Below, piece by piece: positions 1-5,479 of a stretch of DNA of 5,780 bases. The translations under genes were made by a program, and so were the position numbers. The notes under the pieces were generated by a model. That model had not been told where the DNA came from and searched no databases. It worked only from the letters and a program-made list of their open reading frames with translations. Source of the stretch: Thermoplasmata archaeon (GTDB lineage: Archaea > Thermoplasmatota > Thermoplasmata > Halarchaeoplasmatales > Halarchaeoplasmataceae). Every line of letters starts with the position of its first letter. The first letter of the stretch is position 1. The stretch spans positions 1 through 5,780 of the forward strand of contig JAFDUB010000098.1 in assembly GCA_019594025.1 (NCBI GenBank). Direction: 5' to 3'.

Positions 1-29
1 ACTTTTAATTCGGATATCAAACCCATGGA
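1..29. repeat. Left arm of a 29-bp perfect inverted repeat
   Basis: Bases 1-29 are the exact reverse complement of bases 132-160. Pairing stops sharply at 30/131 (g against a). The arm is coding sequence of the DUF59 gene (residues Ser25 to Lys33 of the rebuilt protein plus two bases), here in minus orientation. The arm runs to the very first base of the window, so its true length to the left cannot be seen. Confidence 0.97.
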
Positions 30-101
30 GTAAACGTCTATCCCTGTATGAGGATCCATAACGGCTTTAAGTTTCTCTATTACTTCTTTTTCTGTTGGCA
101 T
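1..101 (-). pseudogene. N-terminal fragment of DUF59/MIP18-family protein, inverted
   Basis: Reading minus from the ATG at 101-99 gives 33 codons beginning MPTEKEVIEKLKAVMDP and passing through HTGIDVYSMGLISELK. This is the normal start of a DUF59 domain: a short helix followed by the DP.(T/E)G(I/V)DV..MGLI strand region. A GAGGT ribosome binding site lies six bases upstream. The frame runs off the window at base 1. Its last nine codons are the same as those at the start of the plus-strand fragment at 132-347, so the two are halves of one gene facing each other rather than two genes. The N-terminal peptide fits the family far better than the plus-strand translation of 48-131, which is a Phe/Tyr-rich shadow. 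Confidence 0.85.
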
Positions 102-107
102 GTGATT

Positions 108-112
108 ACCTC
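108..112 (-). promoter_or_regulatory. Shine-Dalgarno GAGGT of the inverted DUF59 start
   Basis: On the minus strand GAGGT is followed by aatcac and then ATG at 101, a six-base spacing. This supports 101 as the authentic start of the DUF59 gene, and argues that 30-131 is native upstream and N-terminal DNA in reversed orientation. Confidence 0.7.
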
Positions 113-131
113 TTTATTGAGCACGGATACA

Positions 132-160
132 TCCATGGGTTTGATATCCGAATTAAAAGT
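132..160. repeat. Right arm of the 29-bp perfect inverted repeat
   Basis: These bases are the reverse complement of 1-29 and lie in the plus-strand part of the DUF59 gene. The 102 bases between the arms (30-131) hold the minus-strand N-terminal codons of the same gene, its ribosome binding site and about 20 bases of upstream DNA. The junction where orientation switches lies at 131/132. Confidence 0.97.
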
Positions 161-347
161 GGAAAACAACGATATAAGCTTGACTTTCACTCCTACCAGC
201 CCCTTCTGTCCAATGGGAGTCCAACTTGCCATGATGATAAAGAAGGGTCTTTTGGAACTTGAAGATGTGTCGGCTGATAATATATCCATAACCGTTGAAG
301 GACATCTAAATGCGGAAGATATAAACAAGCATCTGGCCAAGGATTGA
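132..347 (+). CDS. DUF59/MIP18-family (PaaD-like) protein, C-terminal part
   Basis: Members of this family are small proteins linked to iron-sulfur cluster assembly (SufT/MIP18 type) or to phenylacetate oxygenase maturation (PaaD type). From Ser at 132 the frame gives 71 residues: MGLI, the central strand SLTFTPTSPFCPMG, which is the family's conserved T.T.P.CP segment with a reactive-site Cys, then the QLAMMIKKGL helix and a final ITVEG strand. An open frame does extend back to an ATG at 48, but residues 1-28 of that frame come from inverted DNA and do not resemble the family. Joined to the minus fragment at 1-101, the protein would be 95 residues, a normal length. It ends 4 bases before the DUF89 gene, so the two are probably co-transcribed. 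The family call is firm; the exact client is unknown. Confidence 0.82.
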   Translation, partial: SMGLISELKVENNDISLTFTPTSPFCPMGVQLAMMIKKGLLELEDVSADNISITVEGHLNAEDINKHLAKD

Positions 348-349
348 TC
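345..349 (+). promoter_or_regulatory. TGATC ribosome binding site overlapping the DUF59 stop
   Basis: TGATC matches the 3' part of the GGAGGTGATC consensus and sits two bases before the GTG at 352. It contains the TGA stop of the DUF59 gene, which implies translational coupling. It supports GTG 352 as the start of the DUF89 gene. Confidence 0.5.
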
Positions 350-351
350 AA

Positions 352-1212
352 GTGAAGATCAAACCGGAGTGTGTTCCCTGTCTCCTTAAACGGTGTGTCT
401 ACGAGAGTAGACTTGTAGATTCGGAACACGAACACCTTGTGGTGAAGGAAGCAATGGAGATACTGAACGAGCTATTCGATGAAAGTGCGGTTTCGGCTGA
501 GATAGCTACAAAGGTACACAAACGTGTTTATTCAATAATAGGTGACCATGATCCTTACAAAGATATCAAAAAGGAGTGTAATGTCGTTTCGAAAAACCTC
601 ATTCCCAAAGCGCGGAAGTTCATAGAGAACGGTGACCTCAGAGAAGCTATCATCGTAGCCATTATCGGTAACGTTATGGACTTCGGTTATAAAGATGAAT
701 ACGATGACCCGGAGTATCTAAGCCGGATGTTCGATGAGATGTTAGCCGAGGGATTGGGTTACGACGATGTAGACCGTATCGAAGAAATCTTGCAGAAAGC
801 TGAGAAGGTGGTATATTTCACAGACAATGCAGGAGAGATAGTTCTCGATACATTACTCGTAGAAAAGTTGAAAGAATACGATATCGATGTTACCGTGGTT
901 GTAAAGGGCGAACCCGTCTTGACCGATGCTACGATGGAGGATGCTTTGGAAGTTGGTATTGATAAAGTCGCCGACCGGCTCGATACTACAGGTGGCTTCG
1001 CCATCGGAGTGGACCTGGCTCTTCTGAATGATGAACTGAAAAAAGAAATCGAAGATGCGGATCTGATCATCGCTAAGGGAATGGCCAACTGGGAATCGCT
1101 CTCGGAAACCGATATTCGGCCCATAGCATATCTCACAAGAAGCAAATGTCATCCTGTCGCGGATAGTATGGGAGTACCCTACGACGTTAACGCAGCTAAA
1201 CTATTCGAGTGA
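352..1212 (+). CDS. DUF89/ARMT1-family metal-dependent phosphatase
   Basis: A 286-residue protein of the DUF89 family. Characterised members are metal-dependent phosphatases proposed to clear damaged or harmful phosphometabolites. The start is GTG with a TGATC ribosome binding site. It has the archaeal/bacterial (subfamily I-like) N-terminal CxxC (Cys7, Cys10, in ECVPCLLKR), a helical region to about residue 145, then the catalytic alpha/beta domain. That domain carries YFTDNAGEIVLD at 155-166 (Asp158 and Asn159 as metal ligands), VVKGEPVLTDAT at 183-194 (Lys185 phosphate contact, Asp192 third metal ligand) and IIAKGMANWESL at 239-250. SKCHPVADSMG near the end is also typical. All expected active-site residues are present, so it is probably active. 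The substrate cannot be read from the sequence. Its 3' end overlaps the convergent nep1 gene by 12 bases. Confidence 0.9.
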   Translation: MKIKPECVPCLLKRCVYESRLVDSEHEHLVVKEAMEILNELFDESAVSAEIATKVHKRVYSIIGDHDPYKDIKKECNVVSKNLIPKARKFIENGDLREAIIVAIIGNVMDFGYKDEYDDPEYLSRMFDEMLAEGLGYDDVDRIEEILQKAEKVVYFTDNAGEIVLDTLLVEKLKEYDIDVTVVVKGEPVLTDATMEDALEVGIDKVADRLDTTGGFAIGVDLALLNDELKKEIEDADLIIAKGMANWESLSETDIRPIAYLTRSKCHPVADSMGVPYDVNAAKLFE

Positions 1213-1743
1213 ACAACCTCTGTATGCAACGATAACCTCTGCGGCTACCGACCAGGTTTTCTTTAAATTACTCGATATGGATATGCTCTTATCCGCCCAT
1301 TCATATACCGGGCTGATGAAATCCACTTTTCTGAATCCACCGATTACTACTACGTAATCTTTGCTCCGTTTAAAAAATTCGAAGGGGTTAGTCCTCTCTC
1401 CACCCGGCGACATTACTATCTTCTCTCCTAATTCTAGGTCAAGAACATCCATTAATTTTAGACCGGTTTCGTAAGTAACTCCCTTAGGTGGGTTCCCTTT
1501 TACCGTATCAACTAACAATTGTTTAAAATCCTCAAGTTTTTCCGGTATCTCAACATCAGCTTCGAATCGGAATATCTTGCCGTATCGGGTATGAACTATG
1601 GTCTTCAGTTCCCTCTTCTCACCGAGCTTAGAATCGTTGGCGAGCATCAGAGAAAAGTGTACCAGTTCCGGTTGTGAGTTTTCATCGTGGATGGCCCCGG
1701 GCTTGACCTTCATGTCACAATCTGCTAATACCAGTGTTAACAT
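1201..1743 (-). CDS. nep1: Nep1/Emg1-like rRNA pseudouridine N1-methyltransferase, short
   Basis: A SPOUT-class methyltransferase that uses S-adenosylmethionine. Known archaeal Nep1 methylates N1 of a pseudouridine in 16S rRNA and takes part in small-subunit assembly. Visible landmarks are LTLVLADC at the start, QPELVHFSLML at 24-34 (family RPDxxHxSL), IVHTRYGKI at 49-57, and the knotted cofactor site made from MSPGGERTNP at 111-120, VVVIGGF at 131-137 and SISISSNLKKTWSVAAEVI at 153-171. At 180 residues it is shorter than methanogen Nep1 (about 205). The missing part is the stretch between the first strand and the RPD motif. Two basic features usually used for RNA contact are changed: RPD is QPE, and the PRxxxRF region reads IPEKLEDF. 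The start ATG has a GTGAT ribosome binding site overlapping the purP stop, 4 bases upstream, so it is coupled to purP. The fold assignment is strong; identical rRNA target is less certain. Confidence 0.85.
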   Translation of the reverse strand: MLTLVLADCDMKVKPGAIHDENSQPELVHFSLMLANDSKLGEKRELKTIVHTRYGKIFRFEADVEIPEKLEDFKQLLVDTVKGNPPKGVTYETGLKLMDVLDLELGEKIVMSPGGERTNPFEFFKRSKDYVVVIGGFRKVDFISPVYEWADKSISISSNLKKTWSVAAEVIVAYRGCSLE

Positions 1744-1746
1744 AGA

Positions 1747-1751
1747 ATCAC
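1747..1751 (-). promoter_or_regulatory. GTGAT ribosome binding site of nep1
   Basis: On the minus strand GTGAT precedes tct and the ATG at 1743. GTGAT pairs with the ATCAC part of the 16S rRNA 3' end; a three-base spacing puts it in the same register as a GGAGG seven bases upstream. It overlaps the TGA stop of purP (1750-1748), which points to coupled translation. Confidence 0.6.
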
Positions 1752-2818
1752 GTGATTATTTTGTCCATATTATCTTTTTCTATGGCTAGTTTTATCTCCC
1801 TCGCAATCCGCCTACCGGTAGATAGGTTTTCTTCCATCAAGTCCGCATAGGGAGAACCTGATATAAAAGGATTAGTACCGGCTACTATACGGGAAGATAT
1901 CTCAAATACTTTGAAATCGAGCTGATCGGTGACGATTGTTTCCAAACAGAAAGAACCGAAGAGTCCACCGAAGAGTTCGTAGGCACGGTTGACGGCACGC
2001 TCTCCCATGTCGAATACCTTTGGTAAAAGGCTCTCTCTGATAACGACGGGTATGTTTCCCGTAACCACAAAGGACGGGTATATCTGCATCTTCTTAAGGT
2101 CTTCCTGGGAACCTAGCTTGTACATCTCGTCTATATTACTTTCGTCCCGTCTATCTATTGATAGTAGTTCAAGCACTCCGCGTTTTGTCTTGTATCCTTC
2201 GGTTTTTATAGGTGAAAAGAAGTAATGAAGATAATAACGGGTACCCATGATGTATTCCTGTATATGATATTCCTTGGTATGGTCTATCCCGAGTTTAAAA
2301 TCGCTGTAATCCTTGGCTATGAAGAATCCTCTACCTCCTTTGGCACCGTGATATTTAACCAGAACGGGTCTATCGATCTTTTTAGGATCTGGAATTATCT
2401 CGGGCATCGATATACCGGCCGAGGTAAGCCATTCTCTCTCTTTGTTCCTATCGGATTCCCATTTTAATACCCTGCGATTACCGAAGGTGGGTAATCCCAA
2501 TGTTCTGAACTGGTCGGCACCTAGATATTCAACGAATGAGCCGTGGGGAACGATGATAACGTTCTGTTCCCGCAACTCTTCGGTGTTTTCGAGTATCTCC
2601 TGATAATCATCGACCACTAGAAATTCGTCGGGTTTTCCTTTGGGAAAGGCATCGTATATCTTGGTTCTATCTCCAACAGAGATTCCAAGTGTTCGAAAGC
2701 CTTCCTTACGCGCACCGTCGAATATCTGAAGACTTGAATGAGAACAGACAGTAGCTATAGTGATGTTATCTTTGTCGTAACCTTCCAAAATACCGGGGAC
2801 ATCTATCTCGTTAACCAT
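1748..2818 (-). CDS. purP: PurP, formate-dependent FAICAR synthetase
   Basis: 5-formaminoimidazole-4-carboxamide ribonucleotide synthetase: it uses ATP and formate to formylate AICAR in purine synthesis, so this step needs no 10-formyl-tetrahydrofolate. It is an ATP-grasp enzyme of 356 residues, close to the 361 of Methanocaldococcus jannaschii PurP, and I recognise it along its whole length. Motifs are TVCSHSSLQI at 23-32 (substrate-side His27), VPHGSF at 90-95, TFGNRRVLKWESDRNKE at 111-127, the ATP-binding VKYHGAKGGRGFF at 154-166, IQEYIMGTRYYLHYF at 186-200, SFVVTGNIPVVIRESLLPKV at 249-268, the metal-site strand VFEISSRIVAGTNPF at 304-318, and STGRRIAREIKLAI at 333-346. All are intact. It lies 24 bases after folP and 4 bases before nep1. 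No ribosome binding site is seen; a TATA-like box about 25 bases upstream would fit a leaderless transcript. Confidence 0.97.
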   Translation of the reverse strand: MVNEIDVPGILEGYDKDNITIATVCSHSSLQIFDGARKEGFRTLGISVGDRTKIYDAFPKGKPDEFLVVDDYQEILENTEELREQNVIIVPHGSFVEYLGADQFRTLGLPTFGNRRVLKWESDRNKEREWLTSAGISMPEIIPDPKKIDRPVLVKYHGAKGGRGFFIAKDYSDFKLGIDHTKEYHIQEYIMGTRYYLHYFFSPIKTEGYKTKRGVLELLSIDRRDESNIDEMYKLGSQEDLKKMQIYPSFVVTGNIPVVIRESLLPKVFDMGERAVNRAYELFGGLFGSFCLETIVTDQLDFKVFEISSRIVAGTNPFISGSPYADLMEENLSTGRRIAREIKLAIEKDNMDKIIT

Positions 2819-2839
2819 ATAGCCAATAAAGAGAAGGGG

Positions 2840-2847
2840 TTTTTAAG
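2840..2847 (-). promoter_or_regulatory. Possible TATA box for leaderless purP
   Basis: The minus strand reads CTTAAAAA, centred about 25 bases before the purP ATG, and no Shine-Dalgarno is found in the 24-base gap. That spacing is what an archaeal leaderless transcript would show. The box overlaps the folP stop codon, so it may be only A/T-rich gene-end sequence. Confidence 0.3.
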
Positions 2848-4036
2848 AGTTTTCATATTTTTTAAAGGCTCCTAGCGTGCGAACAACATCTGCGGTTTCC
2901 TCAACATCGTGGACTCTTAATACCGATACACCTCGGTCTACTGCAATGGCAGCTACAGCAAGGGAACCGTACAGTCTATTTTCTACTTCTTTATTGAGTA
3001 TATGTTTAAACATACTCTTTCGAGATGCACCGAGTAATACGGGGTATCCCATGGAACGGAATTCATCTATACGATCGATCAGTTCTAGATTGTGTTCAGT
3101 GTTCTTTCCGAAACCTATTCCGGGGTCTATCACGATATTTTTTTGTTTTACGCCGGCTTCGAGGGCGATTTCAACTCGTTCCAGCAGAAAAGCATACACT
3201 TCTCGCACAACATCTTCGTAATGGGGATCTTTTTGCATTGTCTCAGGGGTTCCCTGCATATGCATTATGATCACCGGTACGTCGAGTTCTGCAACGGTTT
3301 CCGGCATACCTTGGCTCCTCAATCCGTAAACGTCGTTGATTACACTAGCTCCGGCTTCTACCGCAGCCCTCGCTACCTCCGGTTTATGAGTGTCTATACT
3401 TATGGGTATGTCCGCTTTTGAGCTCAATTCTTCGATGACCGGTATCACTCTTTTGATCTCTTCTTCTGCCGTTACCCGTTCACTTCCAGGGCGCGTACTT
3501 TCTCCGCCAACGTCTAAAATATCGGCTCCATGCCTTTCGAATTCCATACCTATTTCTACTGCACTTTTAGTTTCGAAAGCTTCGCCACCGTCGTAAAATG
3601 AATCCGGTGTCACATTGATTATACCCATTATCTGGGTTCTTTTAGGGGCTCCCCAGGGTAAAGGTGCTTGAGTCTCGAAATTTTTCAAGGCACTTTGAAT
3701 CTCCCGGGCGAGTACGGTTAACTTGAAGGGTTGCTCCTCCAATTTCATTATCACTCTATCGAATTGGGGTAAGGTACCCATCATTATGATCTCGCTACTG
3801 TTCTCTGAGAGGTCGAGAGCCTTCCACGGAACGGCGGCTTCTCCGCCTGTGGCCAGAAATTCCTGCTTAACTATGTTAGCTGCTCTTGGATCCAAATTTT
3901 TAGCGTACACCAATCTGTGTGTCGCTTTCGGACCCATTATCTCCACCCCGCGCTCCTGACAACCCATGTCCCACAGCTCACGGTGGATATCGACTCTACT
4001 ACTTCCGGAAAGTACCCTTGTTTCGAACATGTACAT
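2843..4036 (-). CDS. folP: Dihydropteroate synthase with extra N-terminal domain
   Basis: Condenses the hydroxymethyl-dihydropterin pyrophosphate with p-aminobenzoate, or in archaea possibly a ribosylated aminobenzene, on the way to folate or methanopterin-type C1 carriers. Numbering from ATG 4036 (397 residues), the C-terminal TIM barrel begins near 132 and carries MGIINVTPDSF (137-147), DVGGESTRPGS (175-185), ISIDTHKPE (212-220), INDVYG (233-238), IIMHMQGTPETM (256-267), VIDPGIGFGK (302-311), LLGASRKSM (334-342) and VLRVHDV (372-378), the complete set of substrate and phosphate-binding motifs. Residues 1-125 form an added domain (GVEIMGPKATHR, AANIVKQEFLATGGEAAV, IMMGTLPQFDRVIMKL) that I recall from long clostridial and Thermotoga FolP proteins. 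The open frame extends to 4096, but that start overlaps the zinc-ribbon gene by 34 bases and its extra residues look unconserved. ATG 4030 is equally possible. Neither start has a Shine-Dalgarno. Confidence 0.95.
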   Translation of the reverse strand: MYMFETRVLSGSSRVDIHRELWDMGCQERGVEIMGPKATHRLVYAKNLDPRAANIVKQEFLATGGEAAVPWKALDLSENSSEIIMMGTLPQFDRVIMKLEEQPFKLTVLAREIQSALKNFETQAPLPWGAPKRTQIMGIINVTPDSFYDGGEAFETKSAVEIGMEFERHGADILDVGGESTRPGSERVTAEEEIKRVIPVIEELSSKADIPISIDTHKPEVARAAVEAGASVINDVYGLRSQGMPETVAELDVPVIIMHMQGTPETMQKDPHYEDVVREVYAFLLERVEIALEAGVKQKNIVIDPGIGFGKNTEHNLELIDRIDEFRSMGYPVLLGASRKSMFKHILNKEVENRLYGSLAVAAIAVDRGVSVLRVHDVEETADVVRTLGAFKKYENS

Positions 4037-4052
4037 TAGTAAGTTCTTAAAA

Positions 4053-4060
4053 CAATAAAA
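4053..4060 (-). promoter_or_regulatory. Possible TATA-like box upstream of folP
   Basis: The minus strand reads TTTTATTG, centred about 20 bases before ATG 4036 and 26 before ATG 4030. The 26-base gap after the zinc-ribbon stop has no ribosome binding site, so a leaderless start at 4030 is an option. The match is weak and A/T-rich spacers are common here. Confidence 0.22.
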
Positions 4061-4062
4061 GG

Positions 4063-4404
4063 TTAATCCTCGAAAATCGCTCCGCAGCCCGGACATTTGG
4101 TTTCGCTTTCATGGACCTCGGTACCGCAAAGTGGACATTCGAACACTAATTCCTTTTTTTCTTTCTTTTCCTTAACTTTGCGGGAAACTTCGTCTTTAGG
4201 GGCAAAATGTTTGATCTTCTCTAGTATAGCATCGCTGTTACCACTTTTTATTTCGTAGGTATCGTCGTCTATTTCAGTAAGAAGTTCCTCTACCTCCTCT
4301 TCGTGGACCTCTTCTAGATCGTAACCACACATAGGGCAAACATCTTCTGTGGTATCTACGTCCTGCCCACACCCCGGGCAGGCTTTATCGTTTTTTTCGT
4401 CCAT
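4063..4404 (-). CDS. Small double zinc-ribbon protein
   Basis: A 113-residue protein with two CPxCG zinc ribbons at its ends. The first uses Cys9/Cys12 (CPGCG) and Cys23/Cys26 (CPMCG); the second Cys90/Cys93 (CPLCG) and Cys104/Cys107 (CPGCG). Between them lies an acidic stretch (about 31-48), then an Ile/Lys segment and a strongly basic run (75-85, KVKEKKEKKEL). There is no signal peptide or membrane segment, so it should be cytoplasmic. Such proteins commonly bind nucleic acid or act as adaptors in protein complexes, but this one matches no named protein I know. It lies between the HD/OB nuclease and folP, 55 bases after the first and 26 before the second. Its placement next to a nuclease hints at RNA-related work; that is inference only. 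Confidence 0.85.
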   Translation of the reverse strand: MDEKNDKACPGCGQDVDTTEDVCPMCGYDLEEVHEEEVEELLTEIDDDTYEIKSGNSDAILEKIKHFAPKDEVSRKVKEKKEKKELVFECPLCGTEVHESETKCPGCGAIFED

Positions 4405-4436
4405 TCAACACACTTCCGAACTCTATCTACGACGAA

Positions 4437-4445
4437 CTTAATTAA
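4437..4445 (-). promoter_or_regulatory. Possible TATA box for the zinc-ribbon gene
   Basis: The minus strand reads TTAATTAAG, centred about 37 bases before the ATG at 4404. An initiation site about 26 bases downstream would leave a short leader of roughly 11 bases. It sits in the 55-base gap after the nuclease gene, so the zinc-ribbon gene and those after it could have their own promoter. Confidence 0.3.
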
Positions 4446-4459
4446 CCTATTGTTAGGTA

Positions 4460-5440
4460 TCAGCGGGTGAATATCGGGCGCTGTACTCCGTCCTTGGAGA
4501 CGTATATCATCTCAGAGTCCTCCTCGCTGAGCTCTTCCTTAGCCTGGATGAATCCTCTGAGTCTAACATTCAGTAGGTCTACATGATGCAGTGCTACGGC
4601 TTCCTCCATACGGGGACTTCTGGCACTACCCCACTCGTAATCTCCGTGATGCGACAGTATTATGTGTGATAGTTTTAGCGAGAGTTCTTCCGAGAATCCC
4701 GGTATGGACCCGATCTTATCTCTTATCACCCTTTCGCAAATAACGGTGTGGCCTATGAGATTCGCCTCTCTGGTGAGTTCTATGGAAGTTGTAGTTTCGT
4801 ACTCGTAAACCTTACCGAAGTCGTGTAGTATCGCCGCCGTTATCAATAGATCCCGTTCCAGCTCAGGATAAACTTCGCACGTGTAGGCGCACATCTTCAC
4901 GTCGTCCAGGGTGTGCTCCAGTAAACCGCCGATGTAATTATTACAGAAAGTTTTGCTGTATGGCGCTCTTTTGAAAGCGGACATGAAATCTTCGTCTTCC
5001 AGGAATATCGAAACCAATTGGCACAGCTCTTCGTTGACTATGGATTCGGCATAGGTGAACAGCTCGGCTACCATCTGGTCTATGTTTTTGCTCGTAACCG
5101 GCATGTAATCCTCGGATTCATATGCATCGTCGTCCAGCACCACCAATCCGTGGAACTGCTCTTCGTTCAAGGTTATCTGAAGATGTCCCTTGTAAGAACT
5201 GACCATCCCGCTGACTTCTACAACGTCGCCGACCTTCAACCTGTCGTATATCGAGCGCACCGCTTCTTCCTCGGTACCTCCCCAGTAAACCAGGGATATA
5301 TCCCCTGTTCTGTCTCCCACCATCAGTCTAAAATACCAACCACGGGCGTATTCCTTAGGTGGTGTTCTACTCCGAACAGCGAACTTGTCCTTTACCTCTC
5401 TTCCTTCAACCAGTCCTTCAACGTACATTTTCTTTTTCAC
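4460..5440 (-). CDS. OB-fold and HD-domain protein, YhaM-like 3'-5' exoribonuclease
   Basis: Resembles Bacillus YhaM, a metal-dependent 3'-5' exonuclease acting on RNA and single-stranded DNA. From GTG 5440 it has 326 residues (YhaM 314). Residues 1-95 are an OB fold (WYFRLMVGDRTGDISLVYWGG at 35-55 in two strands; LKVGDVVEVSG and GHLQITL after it). The HD domain follows, with GGLLEHTLD (His176), the HD pair in ILHDFGK (His206, Asp207, Lys210), LIGHTV (His231), LSHHGDYEWGS (His264, His265) and LHHVDLLN (His286, Asp288); all metal ligands are present. The C-terminal MIYVSKDGVQRPIF is also YhaM-like, so the whole family length is there. ATG 5461 would add seven residues but has no ribosome binding site and lies only about 13 bases from the TATA box. 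GTG 5440 has GTGAT three bases upstream. Likely role: RNA turnover; I have not assigned a gene symbol because archaeal members are not named consistently. Confidence 0.88.
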   Translation of the reverse strand: MKKKMYVEGLVEGREVKDKFAVRSRTPPKEYARGWYFRLMVGDRTGDISLVYWGGTEEEAVRSIYDRLKVGDVVEVSGMVSSYKGHLQITLNEEQFHGLVVLDDDAYESEDYMPVTSKNIDQMVAELFTYAESIVNEELCQLVSIFLEDEDFMSAFKRAPYSKTFCNNYIGGLLEHTLDDVKMCAYTCEVYPELERDLLITAAILHDFGKVYEYETTTSIELTREANLIGHTVICERVIRDKIGSIPGFSEELSLKLSHIILSHHGDYEWGSARSPRMEEAVALHHVDLLNVRLRGFIQAKEELSEEDSEMIYVSKDGVQRPIFTR

Positions 5441-5443
5441 GTT

Positions 5444-5448
5444 ATCAC
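5444..5448 (-). promoter_or_regulatory. GTGAT ribosome binding site deciding the GTG start
   Basis: On the minus strand GTGAT is followed by aac and GTG at 5440, the same spacing as in nep1. It favours the GTG start of the exonuclease gene over the upstream ATG at 5461. Confidence 0.5.
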
Positions 5449-5467
5449 TTCTCTCGGCCATTTAGAG

Positions 5468-5479
5468 CTTTTATATAAG
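5468..5479 (-). promoter_or_regulatory. TATA box for the exoribonuclease-led operon
   Basis: The minus strand reads CTTATATAAAAG, a close match to the archaeal TATA consensus and the best in the window. Its centre near 5474 predicts initiation near 5448, just ahead of the GTGAT site and GTG 5440. It would drive the minus-strand run toward nep1. The core TTATATAA is palindromic and could work on either strand, but no plus-strand gene starts here. Confidence 0.55.

Noticed and set aside
48..131. Plus-strand N-terminal extension of the DUF59 frame (Phe/Tyr-rich, looks like a signal or membrane segment)
   Set aside because: It is the complement of the inverted N-terminal codons of the same gene, so the hydrophobic residues are a by-product of Lys/Glu-rich codons read on the wrong strand.
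2225..2467. Plus-strand frames within purP
   Set aside because: Antisense shadows of a full-length, well-conserved PurP.
4037..4096. Longer folP start at 4096
   Set aside because: It overlaps the zinc-ribbon gene by 34 bases, adds residues with no family resemblance, and closer ATGs at 4036 and 4030 fit the domain start.
4445..4458. Five-base-pair hairpin (ACCTA / TAGGT) after the exonuclease stop
   Set aside because: Too short and without a following T-run on the minus strand, so I do not call it a terminator.
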